From NCBI GenBank assembly GCA_022009795.1, contig CP091724.1, forward strand, positions 434,001 to 498,000: DNA of 64,000 bases. Reading direction: 5' to 3'. Under the pieces are notes generated by a model. The model ran no database searches, was not told where the DNA came from, and worked only from the letters and a program-made list of their open reading frames with translations. This DNA is from Anaerotruncus sp. GTDB lineage: Bacteria; Bacillota; Clostridia; Oscillospirales; Acutalibacteraceae. A program made the translations under genes and the position numbers. Shown here in pieces: positions 49,704 through 60,917 of the stretch; the stretch's first letter is position 1, and every line of letters begins with the position of its first letter.

Positions 49704-51709
49704 ATGAAAAGAGTTTTTTTGCCAATATCGGCTTTTTCTGTTGCAGTTGCTCTTGTTGTGCTTAATTTTATGAATGTTAAAGCGGCGCTTGCGGCATTGT
49801 TTGCCTCAGGCGTCGCTTTCATCGTTTCCGTTGCCGTGCCGAAAATAAGAAGCGGCAAGGCAATTTCGCTTTGCCTGCTCGGCGTTTGTTTTGCATGCAC
49901 CTTGTTTGTTTCGTTTTATTACGGTACTTATCTGCCGCAAACAAAGCTTTTCGGCAAAACCGCCTCCGTTAGGGCATATATAGTCGATTTGCCGCAGAAA
50001 ACTTCCTCCGGCAAATATCTTTACACGGTTAAAACTCAAAGCATAAGCGGCAGCGATGTGCCGCAGAATATTAAATTTGAAATGTATTCCGAAAGCCCTG
50101 TTTATTCCGAGGCATATGATGTTTTGGATATGCGCGTTTCTTTTGATTCCGTTGCCGATAACGCCTATGATTCAATGGGCAGATTTGACGATAATATTTT
50201 TCGTTCGCGGCTATCTTTCGGATTGCGCAAAAAAACGGGCGAGGTTGTTAAAAGCGCAAACAAACCCATTGTCGAACTGCGCGCAAAATTGAAAAAAAAC
50301 GATTTAATTCGGTTATTAAAAAAATGACGAGGGCGGACTTGCATTTGCCGTGCTCACGGGAGATAAATCCTTACTCGGCAACGAAGCATACACAGCGTTT
50401 CGTCTTTGCGGCGCAACGCATCTTATGGCGGTTTCGGGTCTTCATATGTCTATCCTTTTCGGCATGCTTTATTCGCTGCTCAAAAAGCTTCTTGTGCCGA
50501 AAGTGCCGCGGGTTTCGGTTTGCGCAGTCGGTATTTTTGTGTTTTATATCATGCTCTCGGGCTTTTCAAAATCTATGATAAGATGCGGCATAATGATGCT
50601 TGTGTTTTTGCTCGGAAAGCTTGTTAAGAAAAAGAATGATTCGCTGAATTCGCTCGGCTTTGCCGCGTTTATTGTTTGCCTTAATCCCTATGCCGTTGCA
50701 GATGCCGGCGTGCAGCTCACTTTCACGGCGGTACTCGGGCTTATAACCGTTGCGCCGCATATCCAAAAGAAAATCAAAATCAAAAATAAGGTTTTTTCCT
50801 ATTTTGCGGGTATTCTTTGCGCTTCACTTGCCGTAACCGCAACAACCTTGCCGTCTATGTATTTTCTGTTCGGCTTTGTTTCGTTTGCGGGCATTGCTTC
50901 AAATCTTCTTTTAATTCCGCTTGCTACGGTTTTTGCTCGTGCTTTCCGCTTTGTTTGCAATTCTTTCTTCTGTGCCTGCATTTGCATGGCTTTTTCGGCA
51001 ATCTTTGCTGGCTTGTTTCGCACGCCATGCTTAAGTTCACCGATTTGTTTTTCTCGCGGCACGATAGCCGGGATAACAGTCGGCGGTCAAAAGCTCGCCG
51101 CTGCGATATGCTCGATTTTTTTCTTCTCTTCGGCACCGCGTTCCTGATTAAGGCATTTGCCGGTAAAGCGCAGTTTAAAGCATGCTCTTTTATTGCTGTT
51201 GCTTTGGCGATATCGATAACGGCGGTGTTCGGCTCGCTGGAGAATTCGTCCGTTTATGTGCGTGTTCTGTCGGGTGGCGAAAGCTGTGCCGTTATGGTAT
51301 ATAATAATAAATCCGCCGTGGTTTTACGGCTTGTGTGAATATGACCAATATTATAAAACGCAAAAAATCGCAAGCGAATACAATCTTAATATTGAATGTG
51401 TTCTGGGAGGTGACGCCGAAACCGCATTCGCCTTTGCAAACAGGAATAATTGCAAGGTTATAACCTCCGCCGATGTTTCAAAAATCAAAAAATATGATGT
51501 GCCTTATATGAAATCGGCTGATTTAACAGTTGATTTGCAGGGCACTGTTGTTGTAAAAATATAACAGCGGTGTGTTCACCGCTTCGTCAAACGGCACGGA
51601 GATTGTGCTTTCCGACGAGGCTTTGAAAATTTCTGCGGAATACGATTGCGTGTATGTGATAAATAAAAACGGCTGCGTGCAAAGGAGCGTGAATAAATGG
51701 GCAGATTAA
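49704..51709 (+). CDS. comEC: ComEC/Rec2 DNA uptake channel protein (frameshifts)
   Basis: Membrane channel that passes single-stranded DNA into the cell during natural transformation. About 668 residues: two N-terminal helices, an OB-fold region (ASVRAYIVDLPQKTSSGKYLYTVK), the Competence domain with LTGDKSLLGNEAYTAFRLCGATHLMAVSGLHMSIL (quoted in part: LMAVSGLHMSIL is the hallmark) and FSKSMIRCGIMM. The C-terminal region is a short, divergent metallo-lactamase-like part (VRVLSGGESCAVMVYNNKSAVVY) lacking the usual HxHxDH motif. Breaks lie near 50315, 50930, 51030, 51320 and 51560. The stop overlaps holA, the common comEC-holA order. Confidence 0.85.
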
Positions 51710-52754
51710 ATGAAAGCGAGTTTAAAGTTCAAATTAAAAACGGTGAATATTCGCCCGCCTATTTTATTTACGGCAGCGAAGGCTATTTAAAGCAATTCTA
51801 TGTTGATCAGCTCATAAAAAAGCTTGCTGCAGGTCCGTTTGAGGATTTTAATCTGCATAAGTATGACGGCAAAAAGACTCCGCTCGGCGATATATTGAAG
51901 GATGCGGATTTGCTGCCGCTGATGAGTGAATACAACCTTGTTGTTGCATGCGATTATCCCTTCGATAAAAGCGAGGCAGATTGCAAAGCAATCAAGGAAT
52001 ATTTAAAAGATGTTTCGCCGAGCACGATTTTAGTGTTTTGGTATAATTCCGTTGATGTAGATATAAAGAAAAATTCAAAATGGAAGGGCGTTGAAGCCGC
52101 GTTTTCAAAGGCGGGTAGTTCCGTTTTGCTTGAGCCTCGCACCGAAGGCGAGCTTGCAAAGCTTATTGTTTCGGGATGCAAAAAAAGAGGTGCCGCAATA
52201 TCTTCCGAAAAACGCGCGCTATTTGATTTCCGTTTCGGGCAGCGATATTAAAACCCCTGCTCAACGAAACCGAAAAAGCTTTCCGCCTATGCAAGCGGCG
52301 GCGAAATAACAAAGCAGCTTATAGATAAGCTTGCCGTGCGCTGTTTGCAGGCAAAGGTTTTTTTGATTTGTCCAAAGCCGTTGTGCGCGGTGATTACGAA
52401 AAAGGCTTATTCCGTTCTCGATTCGCTTTTTTTGCCGCTAAGGAAGAGCCTGTTTCCGTTTTGGCGGTCATTTCAAATTGCTTTGTGGATATGTATCGCG
52501 TTAAATGCGCAAAAACCGCGGGCTTTGACTGCACGGATGTGGGCAATTATTATAATTATAAGGGCAGGGAGTTTGCGCTCAGAAACGCAATGCGCGATTG
52601 CTCCTCACTTTCCGTTAATCAGCTTCGCGATTCGCTCGATGTTATTATGCAGGCGGATTCTGCACTTAAAAGCACAGGTGCCGCACCGCGCCTTGTGCTT
52701 GAAGAGGCACTTGTTAAGCTGCTTTTGATTTCAAAAGAGGTGCGCTATGATTAA
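51697..52754 (+). CDS. holA: DNA polymerase III delta subunit (frameshifts)
   Basis: Clamp-loader subunit that opens the beta clamp. About 353 residues: FIYGSEGYLKQFYVDQLIKK (the usual LxGxxxYL opening), DLLPLMSEYNLVVACDYPF, NARYLISVSGSDIKTLLNETEKLSAY-type middle, and LRDSLDVIMQADSALKSTG with the C-terminal oligomerisation domain. Breaks lie near 52215, 52255, 52350 and 52430. ATG 51697 follows AAAGGAG and overlaps the comEC end. rnmV follows with overlap. The quoted pieces are separate. Confidence 0.88.
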
Positions 52755-53326
52755 GATTAACGAGGCCGTTATCGTTGAGGGTAAATACGATAAAAATTAA
52801 GCTTTCAAATATTTTGGATGCACTTATTATCGAAACAAACGGCTTTGGTATATATAAGGATAAGGAAAGGCGCGATTTTATCCGCCGCCTTGCAAAGGAA
52901 CGCGGGCTTATTATTTTAACCGATTCCGATCACTCCGGCTTTCAAATCAGAAATTTCATTGCAAACTGTGCCAAAGGCGGCAGTGTGAAGCACCTTTATA
53001 TTCCCGATGTTTACGGAAAAGAACGCCGCAAGGAACAGCCCTCAAAAGAAGGAAAACTCGGCGTTGAGGGGATTTCGGACGATATTTTGATTAAGCTGTT
53101 TTCCGATAACGGCGTTGAATACGAAAACTCACAGCCTCGCGAATTGATAACGAATTACGACCTGTTTGCCGCAGGCATTTCCGGCACTCCCGAAGCAGGC
53201 AAAAAGAAAAAGAAACTCCTGAAGCAGTTAAACCTGCCGGAGTTTCTCTCTACCAATTCCTTGCTTGATTGTTTAAATTCGATGATGTCGAAATCCGAAT
53301 TTGAAGCGCTTTTAAAATCACTTTAA
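52747..53326 (+). CDS. rnmV: Ribonuclease M5 (one frameshift)
   Basis: TOPRIM-domain nuclease that matures 5S rRNA. About 192 residues: INEAVIVEGKYDK with the conserved TOPRIM glutamate, a shift in the A5 run near 52793, then IKLSNILDALIIETNGFGIYKD, LIILTDSDHSGFQIRNFI with the DxD metal ligands, and KGGSVKHLYIPDVYGKE. The C-terminal half carries the family's MSKSEFEALLKSL end. Start ATG 52747 overlaps the holA stop after GAGGTG. ksgA, its frequent neighbour, is absent; tmcAL converges seven bases downstream. Confidence 0.9.
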
Positions 53327-53333
53327 ATAACGA

Positions 53334-54380
53334 TTATTTTGCTTCTTTGCTCTGCGCCGCAGGGCAAAGTTTTTTATACCCAAGGGAATGTGCGTCCGTG
53401 TGCGCGCATTGATTGAGGTAATATTCACGCAAATCGCCCTCACAGTCCGCAAGGCGGCTTATTATCGGTTTATCGCATTTTGCCTTGATATCTGCCAAAA
53501 GAGCACGCCCGCTTTCGTTAAAGCCCAAAATTCTGATCGCCGGCACATCCGTTTCGCTTTCGTATATATCCAAAAAAGCTCGCAAAACGATGCGTTTAAC
53601 TCTTGACAGTGTGTAGCGCTTTGATTTTATTAAGGCATATAGCTCGTCAAGGCTTGCGGCGTTTCTTGCCGCTTCGTAAATCCTGTTTTCAAGCCCTTCG
53701 TTTACATCGGCGATTTTTGAAAAATCCTCCTTGCTCATGCTTCTCAGCTTGAAAAGCACGGCTTTTTCGCAGTTTTGCATGGTTGATATTTCATCGGGTG
53801 AAAGGGCTTTCCTGATCGCCGATGCGCTGTATTTTTCATCGTCCGTGTCGTGCCCTTTGCCGATTCTCTTTATCGCTCTGCATGGAATGCTTGCCGCTTT
53901 TATATATTCGATTGCCAAAATATTGTTTGGCTTTTCAAGCAGGGGCGATTTAATTATTTTGTTTCGCGCGGCAGGGTAGGAAATTCCGCTTTTCATTTCC
54001 CGGGAAATTTCGCCTTGCACTTTTTGGGTCTTTGAGCAGCTCGGCGATTTTTTTAGCTCTGCCGTGTCGGCGTTCTCGGCACCGAAAGCGATTTCATCAA
54101 TAATACCGAGGCTTTCCGCCAGCTTAACCGCGCTTGTTGCAAATCCTTCGGCGGATAGAAGCGCCTGCTCGGGAGGCAGCTCGATAACAAGATCTGCTCC
54201 GTTTTTCAAGCGCCGTTTTCGCTCTGGTGAATTTATCGTAAACGGCAAATTCGCCCCGCTGAACGAAATTGCCGCTCATTATGCAAATTATTTTATCGCC
54301 GGCGCTTTTTAACGCTTTTTGATAAGATGAGCATGCCCCGCGTGAAATGGATTAAATTCGCAAATTATTCCTATGTTCAT
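53334..54380 (-). CDS. tmcAL: tRNA(Met) cytidine acetate ligase TmcAL (frameshifts)
   Basis: Acetate- and ATP-dependent enzyme that acetylates cytidine 34 of elongator tRNA-Met (YlbM family). About 349 residues. The N-terminus MNIGIICEFNPFHAGHAHLIKK carries the nucleotidyltransferase HxGH motif; frames shift near 54320, 54235 and 54035. NGADLVIELPPEQALLSAEGFA is the conserved middle and the remainder is the C-terminal helical domain (ILGFNESGRALLADIK). Start 54380 is on the minus strand. It converges with rnmV and is divergent from ackA, whose promoter lies about 50 bases away. Confidence 0.88.
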
Positions 54381-54428
54381 AAATCCCGCCCGTTTTAATG
54401 AAGTTTAAGCAAAAACACAAAAATATGC

Positions 54429-54458
54429 TTGACATATACTTAATATATATATTAGTAT
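54429..54458 (+). promoter_or_regulatory. Probable ackA promoter
   Basis: TTGACA at 54429-54434 and TAGTAT at 54453-54458, 18 bp apart, within a TATA-repeat tract. Confidence 0.5.
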
Positions 54459-54500
54459 ATATATAAATTATTGCATTTGCAAGACGCGGAGGATATTATT

Positions 54501-55774
54501 ATGAAAATTCTTGTTATCAACTGCGGCAGCTCTTCTTTAAAGTTTCAGCTTATAAATATGGATGATGAATCCGTTGTTTGTAAAGGGAACTATCGAAAGA
54601 ATCGGACTACCGATTGAAGGCGGCGAAAGAAATATCATCTATAAGGCAAACGGAGAAAGCCTTGTTTATGATAAAGAAGTGCCCCACTCACACCGATGCT
54701 TTTAACACCGTTATGGAGCTTATGACTCAAAGCGAGCTTAAAGTGCTTAATTCTCTTGATGAGATTGATGCGGTAGGCCACCGTGTTGTTCAGGGCGGCG
54801 ACAGATATACAAAAAGCGTTCTTTTCAATAATCAGGTTGCTTCCGATATTGAAGAATTAAGTCCGCTTGCACCGCTTCACAACCCGGCAAATCTTCAGGG
54901 CTATAAAGCTTGCCTTGAATTGCTCGGTCCGAAGGTTCCTCAGGTTGCCGTGTTTGACACTGCTTTCCACAGCACCATGCCTCCTATGGCATATATGTAT
55001 GCTTTGCCGTATGAGTATTTTGAAAAATACGGAATTCGCCGTTACGGCTTCCACGGCACATCACACAAATATATCAGCCAAAGATGTGCGGACCGCATGG
55101 GTATGCCGCTTGAAAAGCTTAAAATGATTACCTGCCACCTCGGCAACGGCTCTTCAATCGCCGCAATTAAATTCGGCAAGGTTTTCGATACCTCAATGGG
55201 CTTCACCCCGCTTGACGGCTTTATGATGGGCACACGCTCCGGCGGTATTGACCCATCCGTTGTAACATATCTTCAGGAAAAGCTTGATCTCACTCCCAAG
55301 GAAGTTGAAAACATCCTTAATAAGCAGTCCGGTGTAAGTGCTATTTCCGGTGGTTATTCGGATGACCGCGATATCGTTGCCAAGCAAAACGAGGGCGATG
55401 AAAGAGCTATTCTTGCCCATGAAATGCAGGCTTATCAAATCGCTAAATATATCGGCTCTTATGTTGCCGCAATGAACGGTGTTGATGCCATTGTTTTTAC
55501 CGGCGGAATCGGCGAAAACGGATTTTGGCTTCGCGCAAAGGTTTGTTCTTATCTCGGTTATCTTGGCGTTAATATCAATCAATCGATAAACCAAAAGGCT
55601 GTTAAGGGCAAGGAAGCCGAGCTTACAATGCCGGATGATAAGGTAAGAGTTTTTGTGCTTGCAACTGATGAAGAACTCATGATTGCAAAAGACACAAAAG
55701 AAATCGTTGAAAATCTTAAAAAAATAATTTGTGAACTAACAGTATTTACTGATTATTTACTTCAAAAATATTAA
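54501..55774 (+). CDS. ackA: Acetate kinase (frameshifts)
   Basis: Makes ATP and acetate from acetyl phosphate during fermentation. KILVINCGSSSLKFQL (residues 2-17) is the family opening; VGHRVVQGG, YGFHGTSHKYIS, CHLGNGSSIAAIK, DTSMGFTPLDG and VFTGGIGENG are all conserved. Breaks lie near 54588 and 54682. The frame as written continues to 55774, but removing one A from the A7 run at 55718-55724 gives EIVENLKK and a stop at 55725-55727, matching the usual 398-410 residue length. ATG 54501 follows GCGGAGG. pta is not adjacent. Confidence 0.94.
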
Positions 55775-55791
55775 GAAAAGGAGGAGCTTCA

Positions 55792-56009
55792 ATGCCTGAA
55801 ATCAAGTATGAGATTACCGAGCATATCGGTGTTATCTCCGAAAACCGCCAGAGGCTGGACAAGAGAGGTAAACATGATTTCCTGGAACGGTCGTGATCCC
55901 AAAAATCGATGTAAGAGATTGGTCACCGGATCACTCCAAAATGAGCAAGGGTTTAACCTTTACAAAGGAAGAAATTGTAGAGCTTAAAAAGCTTGTTGAT
56001 AAGCTTTAA
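55792..56009 (+). CDS. YdbC/PC4-like small nucleic-acid-binding protein (frameshifts)
   Basis: About 72 residues of the PC4/YdbC family, homodimers that bind single-stranded DNA or RNA. The first part IKYEITEHIGVISENR is in one frame; after shifts near 55848 and 55902 it continues GWTREVNMISWNGRDPKIDVRDWSPDH and KLTFTKEEIVELKKLVDKL-type residues (as read, KGLTFTKEEIVELKKLVDKL). The conserved tryptophans and the WNG...KIDVRDW strand pair are diagnostic. AGGAGG precedes ATG 55792. A terminator follows. Confidence 0.82.
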
Positions 56010-56021
56010 TCTTGTTTTTTT

Positions 56022-56060
56022 AAGGGCAACTATTTTTTTCGGTTGCCCTTGAAATTTTTG
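56022..56060 (+). terminator. Rho-independent terminator
   Basis: AAGGGCAAC (56022-56030) pairs with GTTGCCCTT (56042-56050), followed by GAAATTTTTG. It ends the ackA-YdbC unit. Confidence 0.85.
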
Positions 56061-56129
56061 TTTAGCAGTATATATTTTTAAATGATATATCTGAATTCAG
56101 TTTAGTTTATATAGAGGAAGTATAATTCA

Positions 56130-58770
56130 ATGGAATGGACATCTTTAAATGATTTAAGAGAAAAGTATCTTTCCTTTTTTTCGAAAGCAAGGGTCATTTG
56201 CGCCTTCCGAGCTATTCTTTGATACCGCATAACGATAACAGCTTGCTGCTTATCAATTCCGGTATGGCACCCATGAAAAAATATTTCACGGGCGAGGAAA
56301 AGCCGCCGCGCACAAGAGTTACCACCTGCCAAAAATGTATTCGCACGCCGGATATTGAAAGAGTCGGCAAAAACTGATCGCCACGGCACTTATTTTTGAA
56401 ATGCTCGGCAACTTCAGTTTCGGCGATTATTTTTAAGCATGAAGCCACTTCTTGGGCTTGGGAATTTTGCACAAAGGTGCTTGAAATGCCCACAGATAAG
56501 CTCTGGGTAACAATTTATGAAAACGACGATGAAACCTTTGATATATGGACAAAAGAAGTCGGCGTTGATCCATCTCATATCGTAAGGCTCGGCAAGGAAG
56601 ATAATTTCTGGGAACACGGCCAAGGTCCCTGCGGCCCGTGCAGCGAAATTTATTTTGACCGCGGCGAAAAATATGGTTGCGGCAGCCCCACCTGCGGTCC
56701 CGGCTGTGAGTGCGACAGATATGTTGAATTTTGGAACAATGTTTTCAGCCAGTTTGAAAACGACGGCAACGGTAATTATACTGAGCTTAAACAAAAGAAT
56801 ATCGACACTGGTATGGGCCTTGAAAGGCTTGCCTGCATTATGCAGGGTGTTGATAATCTTTTCGAGGTTGACACCGTTCAAAATATTATGAAAAAAATCT
56901 CCGAAATTGCAGGAGTTAAATATCATGATGATGAGAAAAAGGATGTTTCGCTTCGCGTTATAACAGACCATATTCGCTCCTCTGTATTCATGATCGGCGA
57001 CGGCGTTATTCCCTCAAACAGCGGCAGGGGATATGTGCTTCGCCGCCTTATCCGCCGCGCCTGCCGCCACGGCAGATTGCTCGGCGTAACCGATCCTTTC
57101 CTTTATAAAGTTGTTGACACCGTTATTGAGGAAAACCTTTCCGAATATGATTATCTGGACGGTAAAAGAGAACTTATCCGCAAAGTTATCCTTGCCGAGG
57201 AGGAATCCTTCGGCAAAACGATTGACGCGGGTCTTGCACTTCTTGAAGAATATGTTGATAAGATGGACGGCAATGTGTTCTCGGGCGAGGATGCGTTTAA
57301 GCTTAACGATACTTACGGCTTCCCGCTTGACCTTACCAAGGATATTCTTGAAGAACGCGGCATAACCGTTGATGAAGATAAATTCAACGCCTTGCTTGCA
57401 AATCAAAAATCCACCGCACGCGCCGCACGTAAGGACGCAGGCGCGGACGCGTGGAAAAACACTTCAGTTAAAATCGATGCGGATGCAACCGAATTTGCGG
57501 GCTACACAGACTTTGAATGCGATGCAAAGGTTGTTGCAATTGTTAATTCAAAGGGCGAACTTTGCGATATGCTCGGCGCAGACGAAAACGGCACGGTTGT
57601 GCTTGATAAAACTCCGTTTTATGCGCTTTCGGGCGGTCAGGTCGGCGACAGCGGCGTAATCAAATCAGGTGATAACGCTTTTTATCGTTGCGGACACCAC
57701 CAAAAATGCCGAGGGCATATTCCTCCATTCGGGCAATGTTGCAAGAGGCATAATTTCCGTCGGCGACAGCGTAACCGCTTCAATCAATGCAGAACGCAGA
57801 AAATCCATTATGCGTAACCACACTGCTGCTCACTTGCTTCAAGCGGCACTTCGCGAGGTGCTCGGCACGCATGTTGAGCAGGCGGGTCAGCTTGTTAATG
57901 AGGCCGAGGTCAGATTTGACTTTACTCACTTTAATCCGCTTTCAACCGAGGAAATCAAAAAGGTTGAGCTCCTCGTTAATAATTTCATTCTTAATGTCGT
58001 TCCCGTTACGATGACGGAAATGCCCATTGAAGAGGCCAAAAAGCTCGGCGCAATGATGCTCTTCGGCGAAAAATACGGCGATATCGTTCGCGTTGTTCGC
58101 GCAGGCGATTTTTCAACCGAGTTCTGCGGCGGCACCCATGTTTCAAACAGCGGTCAAATCGGGCTTTTCAAAATTGTTTCCGAATCCTCGGTTGCTGCCG
58201 GCGTAAGGCGCATTACAGCAGTAACGGGTGCAGGGCTTCTTGCATATCTCGATGTGAACGAAGCGCTTGTTAAAGGCGTTTCCGCGGCTCTTAAAACAGG
58301 CGAAAACGAAGTTCAGGAGCGTGTAAACGCTTTGATGAACGAGCTGAAGGATAAAGAAAAAGAAATTAAAAATCTTAACGCAGAGCTTGCAAAGCTTCGC
58401 AGCGCAGACGCTTTTTTTCAAAGCCGATTTCCGTTTGCGGCCTTGAGCTTTTATGTTGCAAGGGTAGACGGTTCTTTCTCCGGATGCGCTTCGCTCAATG
58501 GGCGACGACCTTAAAGCAAAGGGCGAAAAATGTTGTGGGCGTAGTTGCCGGTGCAATCGGCGATAAGGCTTCCATCGTTGCCGTTTGCGGCAAGGAGGCT
58601 ATCGCAAAGGGCGTTAAAGCAGGCAATCTTGTTAAGGAAATCGCCAAGCTTGCAAACGGCGGCGGCGGCGGTCGCCCCGATTCCGCAATGGCCGGCGCAA
58701 AGGATGTTTCAAAGCTTGATGATGCGCTTGCGGCCGCAAAAAAAGCATTGTTGAGGGCTTTGCGGAATAA
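56130..58770 (+). CDS. alaS: Alanyl-tRNA synthetase (frameshifts)
   Basis: Class II synthetase of about 880 residues. Aminoacylation domain: MEWTSLNDLREKYLSFF, LLINSGMAPMKKYFTG, GNFSFGDYF, and the C-terminal part of the core with VLRRLIRRACRHGR. Editing domain: RNHTAAHLLQAAL (HxxxH zinc motif, about residue 562) and EFCGGTHVSNSGQIGLF (about residue 665). C-Ala/DHHA1 domain: VVGVVAGAIGDKASIVAVCG and NGGGGGRPDSAMAGAKD. Breaks lie near 56178, 56373, 56432, 57679, 58418 and 58530. Correcting the A7 run at 58739 gives the typical end SIVEGFAE with TAA at 58768-58770. No T-box leader is seen upstream. Confidence 0.95.
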
Positions 58771-58919
58771 ATAGTATATTTTTTTGCCGATTCGATTAAG
58801 CGTGATTGGATAATCCGCATTCTGAAATCGGGTCGGCAGAGTTTCGTCGGTGATAAATTTGCCGCATTTGCGCCGGCGTGCACAGTAATTTGCGGCAGGA
58901 AAAAGCAGAGGATTTAATT

Positions 58920-59254
58920 ATGTGTCTTTTTTTGCGAAATAATAAACGGTAATATTCCGAGCACAAAAATTTATGAAGATGATATGATTTATGCCTTCAG
59001 GGATATCAACCCCGTTGCACCTGTTCATTTTTCTTGTTGTGCCCAAGGCTCATATTGATAATGTTAATGCCGTTACTGCGGAAAACAGCAAATATGTTGC
59101 CCGCATTTTTGAAAAAATTCCCGAAATTGCCAAAAACGAGGGTATTGAATCCTACAGAGTTATAAGCAATTGCGGTAAGGACGCAGGCCAATCGGTTATG
59201 CATTTGCATTTTCATGTTGTCGGCGGCGTTAAAATGGGAGAAAAAATATTATGA
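58920..59254 (+). CDS. HIT family nucleotide-binding protein (frameshifts)
   Basis: Histidine-triad hydrolase of about 111 residues related to Hint, which cleaves nucleoside phosphoramidates. MCLFCEIINGNIPSTKIYEDD (zinc/nucleotide-binding opening) needs a shift in the T7 run near 58928; FRDINPVAPVHFLVVPKAHIDNV needs one near 59026; the triad HLHFHVVGG is complete near 59205. It is cytoplasmic. ATG 58920 follows GAGGA. It overlaps the next phosphoribosyltransferase gene by ATGA; alaS-HIT neighbours are common in Clostridia. Confidence 0.9.
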
Positions 59255-59793
59255 GTAATGATACATACACACTTGAAATAGCTGGTCTTAAAAGGAAATT
59301 AAAAAAATTTCCCGTTTCCGATAAAATGGATATTGCGGCGTTTATTATGTTCGGCGATGTTGAATTAACCGAAAAATGCGCCGAGGCGCTTCTTGAAAAA
59401 GCCCCCGAGTTTGATTATATTCTCACTCCCGAGGCTAAAAGCATTCCGCTTGCTTACGAAATGAGCAGGCTCAGCGGTAAAAAATATATCGTTATCAGAA
59501 AAAGCGTTAAGGTTTATATGGATAATCCTGTCGAGGTCATAGATCAATCACTCACAACGCAGGCTAAGCAATCGCTTTATCTCGGTCATGAAGACGGCGA
59601 TCAAATGCATGGTAAGCGCGTTTTGATTGTTGACGATGTTATTTCCACGGGCGGCTCAATGAAAGCCTCCTGCGAAGTAGCAAACGCTTTCGGCGCAGAA
59701 ATTGTGGGCTGTTGCGCTCCTCTTGCCGAGGGTGACGCAGCAGATAGGGATGATATTTTCTTCCTGCAAAAGCTGCCGCTTTTCTTTAAATAA
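59251..59793 (+). CDS. Purine-type phosphoribosyltransferase (Apt/Xpt-like)
   Basis: An intact 180-residue enzyme of the type I phosphoribosyltransferase fold. The PRPP-binding motif VLIVDDVISTGGS (about residues 127-139) and the pyrophosphate loop ILTPEAKSIPLAYEMS are present. The pattern is closest to adenine or xanthine phosphoribosyltransferases, so purine salvage is likely, though members of this group have also been annotated as regulators; the base cannot be decided by eye. It overlaps the HIT gene by four bases. Confidence 0.82.
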   Translation: MSNDTYTLEIAGLKRKLKKFPVSDKMDIAAFIMFGDVELTEKCAEALLEKAPEFDYILTPEAKSIPLAYEMSRLSGKKYIVIRKSVKVYMDNPVEVIDQSLTTQAKQSLYLGHEDGDQMHGKRVLIVDDVISTGGSMKASCEVANAFGAEIVGCCAPLAEGDAADRDDIFFLQKLPLFFK

Positions 59794-59873
59794 TTTTTTG
59801 TTCGGTCGTTAAATGCATTTTCCGCCGAAGAGAGGGTATAATAACCGTGTTATTATATTTGGGGATGTGCATT

Positions 59874-60821
59874 ATGGCAGAGGACAGTAAAAAGGTTGCT
59901 GTAATCGGCGTCGGCATGGTGGGAATGAGCTTTGCTTACGCCGCTCTCAATCAAAATATTTGCGATGAATTGCTGCTTATAGATATAAACAAGGAGCGCG
60001 CGTGGGGCGAAGCCGCTGATCTTTCGCACGGCTTGCCGTTCGCACCGAGCAGCATGAAAATCTACTCGGGCAATTATTGCGATTGCGGAGATATGGATGT
60101 TGTTGTTATCTGCGCGGGAGTTCCGCAGGTCGGCAACGAAACGCGCCGCGATTTGCTGCAAAAGAATTACGAGGTGTTTAAAACCGTTGTTTGCCCCGTT
60201 GTGAACAGTGGGTTTAACGGTGTTTTTCTTGTGGCAAGCAATCCCGTGGATGTGATGACGGAAGTTGTGCGCGGTTTATCCGGCTTTCCGCACGAAAGGG
60301 TTATAGGCTCCGGCACAACGCTTGATACGGCACGCCTGCGCTTTATGCTGAGCGATTATTTCAAAATGAATCCCCGCAATGTGCATGCCTATGTGATAGG
60401 GGAGCACGGTGATTCGGAATTTGTGGCATGGAGCAGTGCGATGCTTTCGCTGATTCCCGTTTCCGAATTTATAAACGGCGATTCTGCGGAAATGAACGAG
60501 CTTGAAAAAATCGCTGCCGATGTTAAGCAGTCCGCCTATAAAATCATCAAGGCAAAGCGTGCCACATATTACGGCATCGGAATGGTGCTCGCAAGGCTTG
60601 TGAGGGCCGTGCTGAATGACGAAAATTCGATTTTTTTACCGTTTCCGCATATCTGTGTGGGGGAATACGGCGAAAACGGAATTTATATAGGCGTTCCCGC
60701 TTTGATAAACAGATTTGGCGTGCGCGAGATATTTGAAATTAAGCTTAACGAAAGCGAAAAGCAAAAATTTGCTCTCTCGTGTAATATTATTCGTGAAATG
60801 CTTGATGAAATAAATGTATAA
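59874..60821 (+). CDS. ldh: L-lactate dehydrogenase
   Basis: Reduces pyruvate to lactate with NADH. The intact 315-residue product has the NAD-binding VIGVGMVGMSFAYA (residues 8-21), DVVVICAGVPQVGNETR with the substrate-binding arginine region, LVASNPVDVMTEVV, GSGTTLDTARLRF, and the catalytic histidine in GEHGDSEF. The lactate (not malate) form is suggested by the active-site loop PQVGNETR. ATG 59874 after TTGGGGATG is preferred over in-frame GTG 59847 and ATG 59865. A terminator follows. The redox repressor rex lies 3 kb away. Confidence 0.92.
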   Translation: MAEDSKKVAVIGVGMVGMSFAYAALNQNICDELLLIDINKERAWGEAADLSHGLPFAPSSMKIYSGNYCDCGDMDVVVICAGVPQVGNETRRDLLQKNYEVFKTVVCPVVNSGFNGVFLVASNPVDVMTEVVRGLSGFPHERVIGSGTTLDTARLRFMLSDYFKMNPRNVHAYVIGEHGDSEFVAWSSAMLSLIPVSEFINGDSAEMNELEKIAADVKQSAYKIIKAKRATYYGIGMVLARLVRAVLNDENSIFLPFPHICVGEYGENGIYIGVPALINRFGVREIFEIKLNESEKQKFALSCNIIREMLDEINV

Positions 60822-60844
60822 TATTATTTTTTTGCATTTTTTTA

Positions 60845-60882
60845 AAGGGTCGATGTGTTAAATTCACATCGGCCCTTTTTCT
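60845..60882 (+). terminator. Rho-independent terminator of ldh
   Basis: AAGGGTCGATGTG (60845-60857) pairs, with one G-T step, with CACATCGGCCCTT (60865-60877), followed by TTTTC. Confidence 0.85.
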
Positions 60883-60917
60883 CTGAAAAAAATTATATAG
60901 TTGCTCTGCTTAAAAAA

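Noticed and set aside
56061..56129. A T-box leader before alaS
   Set aside because: Only about 70 bases lie between the upstream terminator and the start, with no T-box sequence or specifier stem.
58771..58919. A possible 46-codon frame between alaS and the HIT gene
   Set aside because: No ribosome binding site or start codon of its own and no recognisable motif; the corrected alaS stop at 58770 leaves only a short spacer.
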